Assembly (NCBI GenBank): GCA_028708195.1
Contig: JAQVZK010000052.1
Span: 1-10,605, forward strand
Reading direction: 5' to 3'
Length of the DNA: 10,605 nt
From: Desulfovibrio sp.
GTDB taxonomy: Bacteria > Desulfobacterota > Desulfovibrionia > Desulfovibrionales > Desulfovibrionaceae
Below, in pieces: positions 1-5,789 of the stretch. The notes under the pieces were generated by a model. The model had not been told where the DNA came from and did not search any database. It saw only the letters and a program-made list of their open reading frames with translations. Position 1 is the stretch's first letter, and every line of letters starts with the position of its first letter. Made by a program: the position numbers and the translations under genes.

Positions 1-1
1 T

Positions 2-406
2 GGCGGCGGTGATCTGGTCTGGAAAGAATTTGTATCCAGATGGATGAAGGCTTTTACCCCCGGTTCTGTTGCTGTGCAAGATCAGGGTCAGGTAAAAATA
101 TGTACGCTGGACGAAGGCGTCACTGCAACGTTTTTTTTGAATACGGATGATATGGTGGAGCGTGCTGTGGTGGTTAACACGGCCTCTTCTTCTGCCCGTT
201 ATTTTGAGGGCGTAGCGCAAACCATCAAGGTTCTTGTGGGCCAGGTTCCTCAGGCAGAGGCTGTGAATGCCGCTTTTGCCACAGAACAACCTGCCACCCT
301 CTGGCGCACTGTGGGAGGTTTTTGCTTTGAGCGCGTTCAGGATTCGGACGCGGGCTGGTTTTTTTATGCCAGTCGCAGTGAGCAATGCCCCACTGAGGTC
401 AGATAG
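2..406 (+). CDS. Hypothetical protein, 3' end only (5' end outside the window)
   Basis: I do not recognise this protein. The frame is open from base 2 to the TAG at 404-406, giving about 134 visible residues. The first ATG in frame (44) has no Shine-Dalgarno sequence before it. The codons upstream of it read as ordinary protein (GGDLVWKEF...), so the true start most likely lies left of the window. The visible part is acidic to neutral, with alternating hydrophobic stretches (for example AVVVNTAS) and two cysteines near the C-terminus, in GGFCFERV and SEQCPTE. There is no membrane helix or known motif in the visible part. It ends 37 bases before the acyltransferase gene on the same strand with no terminator between, so the two may be cotranscribed. 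I am fairly sure it is coding, and unsure of any role. Confidence 0.6.
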   Translation, partial: GGGDLVWKEFVSRWMKAFTPGSVAVQDQGQVKICTLDEGVTATFFLNTDDMVERAVVVNTASSSARYFEGVAQTIKVLVGQVPQAEAVNAAFATEQPATLWRTVGGFCFERVQDSDAGWFFYASRSEQCPTEVR

Positions 407-443
407 GCGCGCGTCGGAATCTGGCGAGCGATGTCTGTAACTT

Positions 444-1448
444 ATGGAGAAAATTCCGTTTCACGAACTTGAAGGGCACTATGGCTGGCAGCAGGCAGCC
501 CTGCACTCTGGACAGGCCGACCCTTTTTGCTGTCTGCCGGCTTGGCAGCTTTCCTTTCATGAAGTTTTTGCTCCAGACCGCCGCCTTTTGGTGTGGCACG
601 AATCACGGCATGATTCGCACAGTATGCTGGTGCTGGCAGAGCAGATGTTTTCGGCCGATTCGGTACTGCTGACCCCCATTGACACGCTGTGGTTTTTTAG
701 CTCCCCCTTGCTCGGCCTGAACGCCGTAGACATGCTGGCCCGTGTAATGGACGAGCTTGCAACCTCTTATGCCCCCTGCTTTCCCCGTATCGTTCTCAGC
801 GGTCTGCAACCGGGCGGCTTGCTGCCACAGCGTCTGCTGCGGACCTTTTCACACAGCTTTGACTTCTTTATGCACTCGGAGGCCGTGCAGTGCGCGGCCT
901 CCCTTGAGGACGGCGTGGACGGTTTTTTGTCTCGCAGGTCTGCCAATCACCGGGCAAAACTGTTCAAGGGGCGGCGGCGCGCTCAGGAATGCGGCATTGC
1001 GTATGAGCGGCATATTCCCGCCTCTGAGGCTGAAGCCCAGGCTGTTTTTGCCCGCATGCTTGAGGTGGAGTGTAAAAGCTGGAAGGGCGTGGGGCAGTGC
1101 GGCATGACTGAAGAACCCGCCAGAAACTTTTATGACGCCATGCTGCGGCGTCTTGCCTCCACGCGTGGCGCACGCATCATGTTTGCCACGCACGAAGGGC
1201 AGGATGTAGGCTTTATTTTTGGCGGTATGGCGGGTGATGTGTACCGTGGGCAGCAGTTCAGCTATGATCAGCAATGGAAGAATGCGGGCATCGGCAACCT
1301 TTTGCAGCTTGAGCAGGTGGCATGGCTGTGCGAGCAGGGGGCAAGCCGCTACGACATGGGGCCGCTGACTGGCCCGCGTATGGGCTATAAGGCCCACTGG
1401 ACAGAAAAACGCCTGCCCATACAAACGTGGCTGATGGTTAAAAAATAG
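444..1448 (+). CDS. GNAT/FemAB-like acyltransferase (GNAT_6, BioF2-like)
   Basis: A 334-residue cytoplasmic protein with no signal peptide or membrane helix. Residues about 163-184 (SRRSANHRAKLFKGRRRAQECG) fit the basic N-x-R-x-x-L-x-x-x-x-R-R helix typical of the GNAT_6 (CelD/FemAB-related) acetyltransferase fold. The following half contains strand-helix patterns of a GNAT domain: IMFATHEGQDVGFIFGG, then YDQQWKNAGIGNLLQLEQVAWL, then YDMGPLTGPRMGYKAHW. By family knowledge such enzymes transfer an acyl or aminoacyl group, often to cell-envelope polysaccharide or peptidoglycan precursors. The substrate here cannot be read from sequence. ATG 444 is chosen because an in-frame TAA at 438-440 blocks any earlier start, although the ribosome site is poor (GCGAG). 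It lies just downstream of the partial gene and ends in a possible terminator. Confidence 0.75.
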   Translation: MEKIPFHELEGHYGWQQAALHSGQADPFCCLPAWQLSFHEVFAPDRRLLVWHESRHDSHSMLVLAEQMFSADSVLLTPIDTLWFFSSPLLGLNAVDMLARVMDELATSYAPCFPRIVLSGLQPGGLLPQRLLRTFSHSFDFFMHSEAVQCAASLEDGVDGFLSRRSANHRAKLFKGRRRAQECGIAYERHIPASEAEAQAVFARMLEVECKSWKGVGQCGMTEEPARNFYDAMLRRLASTRGARIMFATHEGQDVGFIFGGMAGDVYRGQQFSYDQQWKNAGIGNLLQLEQVAWLCEQGASRYDMGPLTGPRMGYKAHWTEKRLPIQTWLMVKK

Positions 1449-1473
1449 CCGGACTAACTCTGACCCGGCTTTT
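1447..1473 (+). terminator. Weak intrinsic terminator of the acyltransferase gene
   Basis: The six-base arms AGCCGG (1447-1452) and CCGGCT (1465-1470) enclose a 12-base loop and are followed by only TTT. The left arm overlaps the TAG stop. The stem can be lengthened by A/T pairs on both sides. The short U tract makes termination uncertain. Confidence 0.4.
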
Positions 1474-1561
1474 AAACACCAGATCAGCACAGGATTATGC
1501 GCTCATAATTGAACGGAGTTTCAACCTTTCAGCGGTCTGAGCCTGCACGGCCCAAGCCCAT

Positions 1562-1612
1562 AAAAGCAGCGTACCTTTGCGGATACATCTTCGCAAAGGT
1601 ACGCTGCTTTTT
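1562..1612. terminator. Perfect 20-bp inverted repeat, probable bidirectional terminator
   Basis: The arms at 1562-1581 and 1592-1611 are perfect complements over 20 bp with a 10-base loop (GATACATCTT). The + strand transcript ends the stem in TTTTT (1608-1612). The - strand transcript ends in TTTT. This is the form of a bidirectional intrinsic terminator. It lies over 100 bases after the nearest stop codon, and the stem is longer than most terminators, so an RNA element or a small-RNA end are alternatives. Confidence 0.6.
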
Positions 1613-1812
1613 GCGGAAAAAATACGCCGTCATGGTGGATGCTGCCTCTTGGCGAAAACGTATCATATGAAGTAAAATTGTGTGCTATTTCAGATTGTAA
1701 GAGGTGTATCCCCAGAGGGGCAGATACCGCCACGCTCGAAAAAAGAAAAAGATTGCTGTTGTCAGAATACCCTTGAAACGCGCAGAGATGTCAGAAAAAT
1801 ATAGAAATTTTA

Positions 1813-1841
1813 TTGACATTTTCTAATGATTATCACAAATT
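1813..1841 (+). promoter_or_regulatory. Promoter of the outer-membrane protein gene with a Fur-like site
   Basis: A perfect -35 hexamer TTGACA lies at 1813-1818. At 17 bases' spacing the -10 region is the weak CAAATT (1836-1841). The spacer holds TAATGATTATCA (1823-1834), which resembles the core of the Fur box. By eye, 12 of 19 positions match the classical consensus. Binding by Fur or a related regulator is an inference. Confidence 0.4.
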
Positions 1842-1889
1842 TGAGGCTGCCCTCGCAAAAAGCTGAGGGAAAGTACTAGGAGGACTGTC

Positions 1890-2567
1890 ATGAAACGTAT
1901 TATAGTTGCTATGGCGCTTGCTCTTTCGCTTGCACTGCCTGGCCTGGCCGCTGCCGAGGGCACCGGCATGTATTTGGCCCCCAAATTCCTTATGAGCCTT
2001 CAGAGCACAGGGCAGATGAACCGCAGCAGCGGTCTGTCCGGCAATGGTGTGGACAGCTACAATCAGTTCACCCTTGGTGGCGCCATGGCCCTGGGCTATG
2101 ACTTCTGGCCCCAGCAGATGCTGCCCATCCGCGCTGAAATTGAATTTGCCCTGCGCGGCAACAGCGAAAAAAGCTGGAGTGACCACGGCTCAAACCTGCG
2201 TGACATCAAGGGCGTGTGGAACAATTCCACCCTTTTTGCCAACCTGTTCTGGGATTTTCGTAACGACAGCGCCTTTACCCCCTATGTGGGCGGTGGTCTT
2301 GGCATGGCGTTCAACTACACGGGCTACACCCTCAAGGGCAACGATGGCAGCAAGTTTGAAGCTGATGACCGCTTCACCAACTTCGCCTGGAACCTGGGCG
2401 CCGGTGTTGCTTACAGCATCAATGAAAACTTCACCGTTGACGCTTCTTACCGCTTCGTGGGCCTTGGCTACAATGAAGTCAGCTCCAACGTTGGCGGCGT
2501 TAAGTATGAAATCGGCAATCGCCCCTACAACAACGAATTCATGCTTGGCCTGCGTTACGGTTTCTAA
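1890..2567 (+). CDS. Outer-membrane beta-barrel protein (OMP_b-brl / opacity-like)
   Basis: A 225-residue precursor. Residues 1-22 form a Sec signal peptide: MKR, then a hydrophobic core, with predicted cleavage after A20-A21-A22 before E23. The rest shows alternating aromatic/hydrophobic and polar residues typical of amphipathic strands, many glycines, and a C-terminal strand ending in phenylalanine (FMLGLRYGF). That ending is the usual recognition signal for the BAM assembly machinery. The motif YVGGGLGMAFNY is typical of small porin-like OMPs of the OMP_b-brl family, and the length suits an eight-stranded barrel. The start is well supported by AGGAGG (1878-1883) six bases before ATG. It appears to be a single-gene transcript with a promoter at 1813 and a terminator at 2711. 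The molecule or ligand it serves is not evident. Confidence 0.85.
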   Translation: MKRIIVAMALALSLALPGLAAAEGTGMYLAPKFLMSLQSTGQMNRSSGLSGNGVDSYNQFTLGGAMALGYDFWPQQMLPIRAEIEFALRGNSEKSWSDHGSNLRDIKGVWNNSTLFANLFWDFRNDSAFTPYVGGGLGMAFNYTGYTLKGNDGSKFEADDRFTNFAWNLGAGVAYSINENFTVDASYRFVGLGYNEVSSNVGGVKYEIGNRPYNNEFMLGLRYGF

Positions 2568-2644
2568 ACTGCGAGCGTAGAAAACAAGGTTTTTTGCATG
2601 ATTGACGCCTGCCTGAGCTGTGGCTCGGGCGGCGCTTCAAATTG

Positions 2645-2697
2645 ATGCTTTTTGCCCGCACCTGTCGGTTTTGCGACCGACTGTCTATGGGCAGCAT
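2645..2697 (+). other. Structured 3' region or possible small RNA
   Basis: An outer stem pairs ATGCT (2645-2649) with AGCAT (2693-2697) and TGCCC (2653-2657) with GGGCA (2689-2693). The two stems compete for A2693. An inner stem pairs GTCGGT (2664-2669) with ACCGAC (2676-2681). It sits between the OMP stop and the terminator at 2711-2740, so it could be a structured 3' UTR or a 3'-derived small RNA. I see no independent promoter. Confidence 0.3.
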
Positions 2698-2710
2698 GCC
2701 ACAGGCTTTG

Positions 2711-2740
2711 AAAGCCCCCCAGAGTATCTGGGGGGCTTTT
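2711..2740 (+). terminator. Intrinsic terminator after the outer-membrane protein gene
   Basis: The arms AAAGCCCCCCAGA (2711-2723) and TCTGGGGGGCTTT (2727-2739) form a perfect 13-bp stem with a GTA loop, ending in TTTT (2737-2740). It lies 144 bases after the OMP stop codon. The A tract on the left arm would give a U tract on the opposite strand too. Confidence 0.8.
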
Positions 2741-2747
2741 GTCATAT

Positions 2748-2843
2748 GTGGGGTAGGGGCTTTTGCGTGTTGAAATGACCTGTTAGTGGGGGGAGGGCTT
2801 TTACCTTCTGAAATGGCCTGTTTTGTGGGGGAGGGGCCCTTTT
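2748..2843. repeat. Degenerate tandem repeat, about 2.5 units of 38-39 bases
   Basis: Units start with GTGGGG(T/G/G)AGGG at 2748, 2786 and 2825. The first two units continue with a CTTTT tract and then TGAAATG(A/G)CCTGTT, at 2771-2784 and 2809-2822. The third unit runs into the hairpin repeat at 2822-2882. Confidence 0.6.
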
Positions 2844-2882
2844 GAAAAAGGGTCTTCTCCCCACGCCCCCACGCCCTAAAAC
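2822..2882 (-). repeat. Dispersed G-rich hairpin repeat, copy A
   Basis: The arms at 2825-2843 and 2845-2864 (GTGGGGGAGGGGCCCTTTT against AAAAAGGGTCTTCTCCCCAC) form a long imperfect stem. Read on the - strand, the 61-base element starts GTTTTAGGG and ends CTCCCCCACAAA. It matches the + strand element at 5012-5073 at about 56 of 62 positions by eye. It lies in a non-coding gap, as does the other copy. Confidence 0.7.
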
Positions 2883-3130
2883 TTTTATTTTAATTAGCGC
2901 GACTTATAAAAAATATCCTGCCCAGGAGCAGGGTTTTGAGGGGCAGCGCCTCCAAGTCATGCCACTTCCTGAAGCTGCTCTGATCTGGAAGGGCAGTGTT
3001 GCTTGATCCCTGTTCTTTTTGTCCCGTGGAAATTTTAAATTTATATGGCGCTGACAAAAGGCAAAAAAAACTTTTTTCCTCTTGACAATCAGCCCGGCCT
3101 TACGGTTCGGAACTTTTTATCTACATGCTC

Positions 3131-3163
3131 AAAAAATGGAGTATATCTAAGAAAAATGGAGTA
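3131..3163 (+). repeat. Short direct repeat with 20-base period upstream of dnaA
   Basis: AAAAATGGAGTA occurs at 3132-3143 and 3152-3163, exactly 20 bases apart, or about two helical turns. It adjoins the DnaA-box-like TTATCTACA at 3117-3125. This is consistent with a paired protein-binding site. The protein is unknown. Confidence 0.5.
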
Positions 3164-3403
3164 AACTAAAATGATAATTGTGAAACAGTAAGGCTAGATT
3201 TGTTAATATGTAGCCTTCTATTTTGAAAACCCTTGCGCGCTAAGGCTTTTCAGCGCGGCCCACGTAGGCCGATAAATATAAAAAAATAAAGAATTTCTGC
3301 AGATTATCTTTCTAAGCTGTTGGGGAAAACAAAAAAGCATTCTGCCTCAAACAGCCTTTAATCATCAATTGCCCGCTCCCCTCCTTTTAGGCTACAAGGC
3401 CTC

Positions 3404-4840
3404 ATGCAAGACAAATGGGCTGAAATTTCTTCAAATCTAAAAAAAATGCTAAAATCCGGACTTTTCAAAGTTTGGATTGCTCCCTTGCATGCCAGCGTGG
3501 ATGCGCAGGGACTGTGCCTTGTGGCCCCCAATGCCTACGTGGCTGGCAGGCTTGAAAGCATGATGCTGACAACCCTGCAAGAGGCGGCCGCTCCTGTGCT
3601 GGGGCTTGAACCAGGGCAGGTCGTTGTGCACATAGAAGCAGCCGGACAAAAAGCCCATGCAACCTCTGCCGTGCAGCATCAGAGTGCCGGGCAGAACCCC
3701 GAGGCTGCCTCTCATTCTCCCAAAGCTTCTTGCGTGCCTGCTGCGGTTGCAGCAGAACCTGTTTTGCAGCAGGCCTCCCTTCCTCTTCCGGTTGCGGCTG
3801 TGTACCGCAGTACGCATAACTGGCGATTTTCATTTGCCGACTTTGTGGTGGGGCCAACCAATAATATGGCTGTGGCTGCCGCGCAGGATGTCAGCCGCAA
3901 GCACGGTTGTGTGCGTACCCTGTTTGTAAACTCCAGTTCGGGCCTTGGCAAAACCCATCTTGCGCAGGCAGTAGGCCGTGCAATCGGTGAAGAGGGCGGC
4001 AATGCGCGCGTGGGTTACCTTACTGCCGAGGAATTTGCCTCGCGGTTTGTTACCGCGCTGCGTGCTCAGGATATTGAGGGCTTCAAGGCCCGTTTTCGTG
4101 AGCTGGACGTGCTGCTGCTGGAAGACGTGCATTTTTTTCAGGGTAAGGAGAAAATGCAGGACATGGCCCTGGCAGTGGTTAAAAACCTGCAGGCCAAGGG
4201 CGGGCGCGCCATCTTCACCTCGTCATTTTCTCCCCGCGAACTGCAGCGTGTGGACAGCCAGCTTGTGTCGCACTTTTGTTCTGGCATTCTGACAGATATG
4301 GGCCGTCCCACCAAGGATATGCGTTGCGACATCCTCGGGCAGAAGGCCAGAAGTTTTCAGGTGCTGTTGCCTGACTCTGTATGCGAGCTGCTTGCCAGCC
4401 GTCTGAGCGGCGATGTGCGCCAAATGGAGTCTTGCCTTAACAGCCTTATTTTCAAGGCGCGCCTGCTCAACTGCGGCCTGAATCTCGATCTGGCGATGGA
4501 AGTGCTGAGCCAGTACGCAGACGTGGCTTGCGGCCCGGATTTTTCTACCATCCTGCGCCTTGTCTGCGAAAGTTACGGCCTCAATGAGCGCCAGCTGGCT
4601 TCAAAATCCCGCCGTAAGGAATACGTTACTGGCCGCAATACGGCTTTTTATCTGGCGCGTAAACATACGGAAATGACTCTTGAAGAAATTGGCGAGAAGT
4701 TTAATCGTCGCCATTCAACCGTTATCAAGGGCATCACCACTCTTGAGCGTGAACTTTCCAAAGAGTCTACCGAAGGGCGCCGTATTGCCCGCGCAGTAAC
4801 GCTGATTGAGCGAAATGCGGGCCTTGGTGTGCGCGCCTAA
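3404..4840 (+). CDS. dnaA: DnaA-family replication initiator, divergent ATPase residues
   Basis: A 478-residue protein with all four DnaA domains. They are domain I (1-80), an Ala/Gln/Pro linker (about 81-138), an AAA+ module starting WRFSFADFVVGPTN (140-153), and a domain IV helix-turn-helix (about 380-450). Walker A is GLGKTHL (180-186). DnaA normally binds DnaA boxes and opens the origin as an ATP-bound oligomer.

Several key residues differ from E. coli DnaA, compared from memory. Walker B reads LLLED (first Asp to Glu240). Sensor I reads FTSSF (Asp269 to Ser274). Box VII SRF reads SHF (arginine finger Arg285 to His290) and Arg281 is Gln286. The sensor II arginine (VRQMES, Arg339) is kept. 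Domain IV has FNRRHSTV in place of FGGRDHTTV.

The start ATG follows a weak AAGG, and an in-frame TAA at 3359-3361 limits alternatives. No dnaN or gyrB adjoins it. It may be a second dnaA paralogue or a lineage-typical sequence. Confidence 0.9.
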   Translation: MQDKWAEISSNLKKMLKSGLFKVWIAPLHASVDAQGLCLVAPNAYVAGRLESMMLTTLQEAAAPVLGLEPGQVVVHIEAAGQKAHATSAVQHQSAGQNPEAASHSPKASCVPAAVAAEPVLQQASLPLPVAAVYRSTHNWRFSFADFVVGPTNNMAVAAAQDVSRKHGCVRTLFVNSSSGLGKTHLAQAVGRAIGEEGGNARVGYLTAEEFASRFVTALRAQDIEGFKARFRELDVLLLEDVHFFQGKEKMQDMALAVVKNLQAKGGRAIFTSSFSPRELQRVDSQLVSHFCSGILTDMGRPTKDMRCDILGQKARSFQVLLPDSVCELLASRLSGDVRQMESCLNSLIFKARLLNCGLNLDLAMEVLSQYADVACGPDFSTILRLVCESYGLNERQLASKSRRKEYVTGRNTAFYLARKHTEMTLEEIGEKFNRRHSTVIKGITTLERELSKESTEGRRIARAVTLIERNAGLGVRA

Positions 4841-4862
4841 TTTTTTGTGCCCTCACAATTTT

Positions 4863-4896
4863 GTGGCCCGATCCTCAGGATCGGGCCACTTTTTTT
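4863..4896 (+). terminator. Strong intrinsic terminator of dnaA
   Basis: The arms GTGGCCCGATCCT (4863-4875) and AGGATCGGGCCAC (4877-4889) are perfect complements over 13 bp and are followed by seven T (4890-4896). It starts 22 bases after the dnaA stop. The opposite strand has no U tract, so it serves dnaA only. Confidence 0.9.
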
Positions 4897-5011
4897 GCTA
4901 AATTTCCAGCCAGAACTGATGGCCCTTGATGCAGCGCATGCCTTTAAGACCCGGTTTTTTAACCCCGTTTGTGAGCACGCTCTTTTTGTAACACGCGAAA
5001 CAAGGATAAAG

Positions 5012-5073
5012 GTTTTAGGGGGAGGGGGTGTGGGGGAGGAGACCCTTTTTCAAAAGGGTCCCTCCCCCACAAA
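5012..5073 (+). repeat. Dispersed G-rich hairpin repeat, copy B
   Basis: The arms at 5030-5050 and 5051-5070 form a stem of about 19 bp with one bulged base. The first 9 and last 12 bases are identical to copy A read on the opposite strand, and the core AGACCCTTTTTCAAAAGGG (5040-5058) is shared exactly. It lies in the gap between the convergent dnaA and hydrogenase operon. There is no U tract on either side, so it is not a standard terminator. Confidence 0.7.
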
Positions 5074-5086
5074 GTATTCCGCTCTG

Positions 5087-5109
5087 CAAAAGGGTCCCTC
5101 CCCCACAAA
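5087..5109 (+). repeat. Partial direct duplication of the right arm of copy B
   Basis: These 23 bases are identical to 5051-5073 at a 36-base offset (CAAAAGGGTCCC...CACAAA). The rest of the 314-base gap at 4841-5154 shows only the dnaA terminator and copy B. Confidence 0.75.
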
Positions 5110-5154
5110 TCGCTTCCACATACAACAAAATCTTTCCCTCACAACACACCTTGC

Positions 5155-5679
5155 TCAGTGCAGCAGTTCATACAGGGCCCGGGCAGACAAGAGGCGCGGC
5201 TCGGTGCGGCGCACGGGCTCCACGCCCCAGGTGCGGAGAACTTCCAGCGTCATGGTTTCGCCCTTGGCAAGGCATTTTGCCACTGCCGGAGAAAGGGGCG
5301 CGCCCAGCGTCATGGCTGCGGGCTGTACGCCAATGAGCGCGCAGTGTTCGGGCATATTGCCGCGCAGGGTGGCAAGGCCGAGCACTTCGGAGAAGCTGTT
5401 CTGGTGTGGGCCGATTTTTTGTGCAGTGAGGTAGGCGGGCATCTGCTCATGCAGGACCATTTCGCCAGGTTCAAGGCCAAAATCCACAGCATCCAGCACA
5501 AGCAGCCTGTCTGCGCGTTCTACGTGTGTGAGCAGGGTTTGCCCCTGGGTGCCGCCATCAACAATTTCTACATATTCGGGGAAGTCCCAGCGGGAGTAGA
5601 TATCTTGCGCCAGCCTGACGCCGTAGCCTTCGTCGCCGTAGAGAATATTGCCCAGACCTATGATGATTACCGACTTCAT
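5155..5679 (-). CDS. hyaD: [NiFe] hydrogenase maturation endopeptidase HyaD
   Basis: A 174-residue cytoplasmic protease of the HybD/HyaD (peptidase A31) family. Once nickel is inserted, it removes the C-terminal tail of the large subunit so the active site can close. It starts with IIIGLGNILYGDEGYGVR (5-22), the family signature. The nickel-sensing ligands of the family correspond to E17, D63 (LVLDAVD) and H92 (IGPHQNSFSE). DGGTQGQTLL (41-50) is also typical. From memory it resembles E. coli HyaD (IVDGGTQG, HQNSFSEVL) more than HybD. An AGGACG sequence precedes the ATG. It is the last gene of the hya operon, 110 bases after hyaC, and the leader holds a strong hairpin. Its substrate should be HyaB, which ends in a cleavable 18-residue tail. 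Confidence 0.93.
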   Translation of the reverse strand: MKSVIIIGLGNILYGDEGYGVRLAQDIYSRWDFPEYVEIVDGGTQGQTLLTHVERADRLLVLDAVDFGLEPGEMVLHEQMPAYLTAQKIGPHQNSFSEVLGLATLRGNMPEHCALIGVQPAAMTLGAPLSPAVAKCLAKGETMTLEVLRTWGVEPVRRTEPRLLSARALYELLH

Positions 5680-5741
5680 GAAACGTCCTGTTGTGGTGCT
5701 GGTTGGCCAGTATATGCTGCTTGCAGTGCCAGTATGCAGAA

Positions 5742-5767
5742 GGCGGCCCCACAGTTGTGAAGCCGCC
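5742..5767 (-). other. Intercistronic mRNA hairpin between hyaC and hyaD
   Basis: In the - strand transcript, 5756-5767 and 5742-5753 pair over 12 positions (GGCGGC, two U-G wobbles, then CACA/TGTG). On the + strand the same two positions would be C-A mismatches, so the stem suits only the hya mRNA. It is followed by TTCTGC, not a U tract. It may protect upstream mRNA or lower hyaD expression. Confidence 0.5.
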
Positions 5768-5789
5768 TGTTATGGTGCCCGAGACGACG

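Larger units (their letters stand above)
1449..1889. other. 441-base gene-free stretch before the outer-membrane protein gene
   Basis: I see no convincing gene here. The only open frame (minus strand, about 1521-1733) runs straight through a perfect hairpin and has no family features. The stretch holds the weak terminator at 1447-1473, the hairpin at 1562-1611, an imperfect stem with CCCC-AGA-GGGG around 1710-1718, and the promoter and leader of the next gene. Confidence 0.6.
2741..3403. other. 663-base gene-free stretch upstream of dnaA
   Basis: No supportable gene is present. The left part (2748-2882) is G-rich repeat and hairpin DNA. Bases 2915-2955 hold CCTGC-CCAGGA-GCAGG and GGGGCAGCGCCTCC, which look like further dispersed-repeat material. 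From about 3030 the DNA becomes AT-rich. It contains a lone TTGACA (3082-3087) with no good -10, a near-consensus DnaA box TTATCTACA (3117-3125), a 20-base-period repeat (3131-3163), and three copies of AGGCTA or its complement (3191, 3211, 3389). The CGCGCT/AGCGCG arms at 3236-3241 and 3252-3257 form another hairpin. This is presumably the dnaA control region. It could also include an origin-like element. Confidence 0.5.

Noticed and set aside
44..46. ATG at 44 as the start of the first gene
   Set aside because: No Shine-Dalgarno sequence precedes it and the frame stays open and protein-like back to the window edge.
849..1490. 213-codon open frame on - opposite the acyltransferase
   Set aside because: It lies inside a gene with recognisable GNAT motifs, and the frame shows no family features.
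1521..1733. 70-codon open frame on - in the gap before the OMP gene
   Set aside because: It spans a perfect 20-bp hairpin, and I see no domain or ribosome-site support.
3082..3120. dnaA promoter from TTGACA (3082-3087)
   Set aside because: No acceptable -10 hexamer is found at 16-18 bases. The AT-rich candidates are too far away.
5030..5070. G-rich hairpin as terminator of the hya operon
   Set aside because: Neither strand has a U tract after the stem, and the same element recurs at 2822-2882 away from a - strand gene end.
4847..5434. 195-codon open frame on + after dnaA
   Set aside because: It crosses the dnaA terminator, the G-rich repeats and the end of hyaD. The repeated PSPTKYSALQKGPSPTN is a translation of the DNA repeat.
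5158..5760. 200-codon open frame on + opposite hyaD
   Set aside because: It is antisense to a protein with the full HyaD signature and runs through the hyaC-hyaD hairpin.
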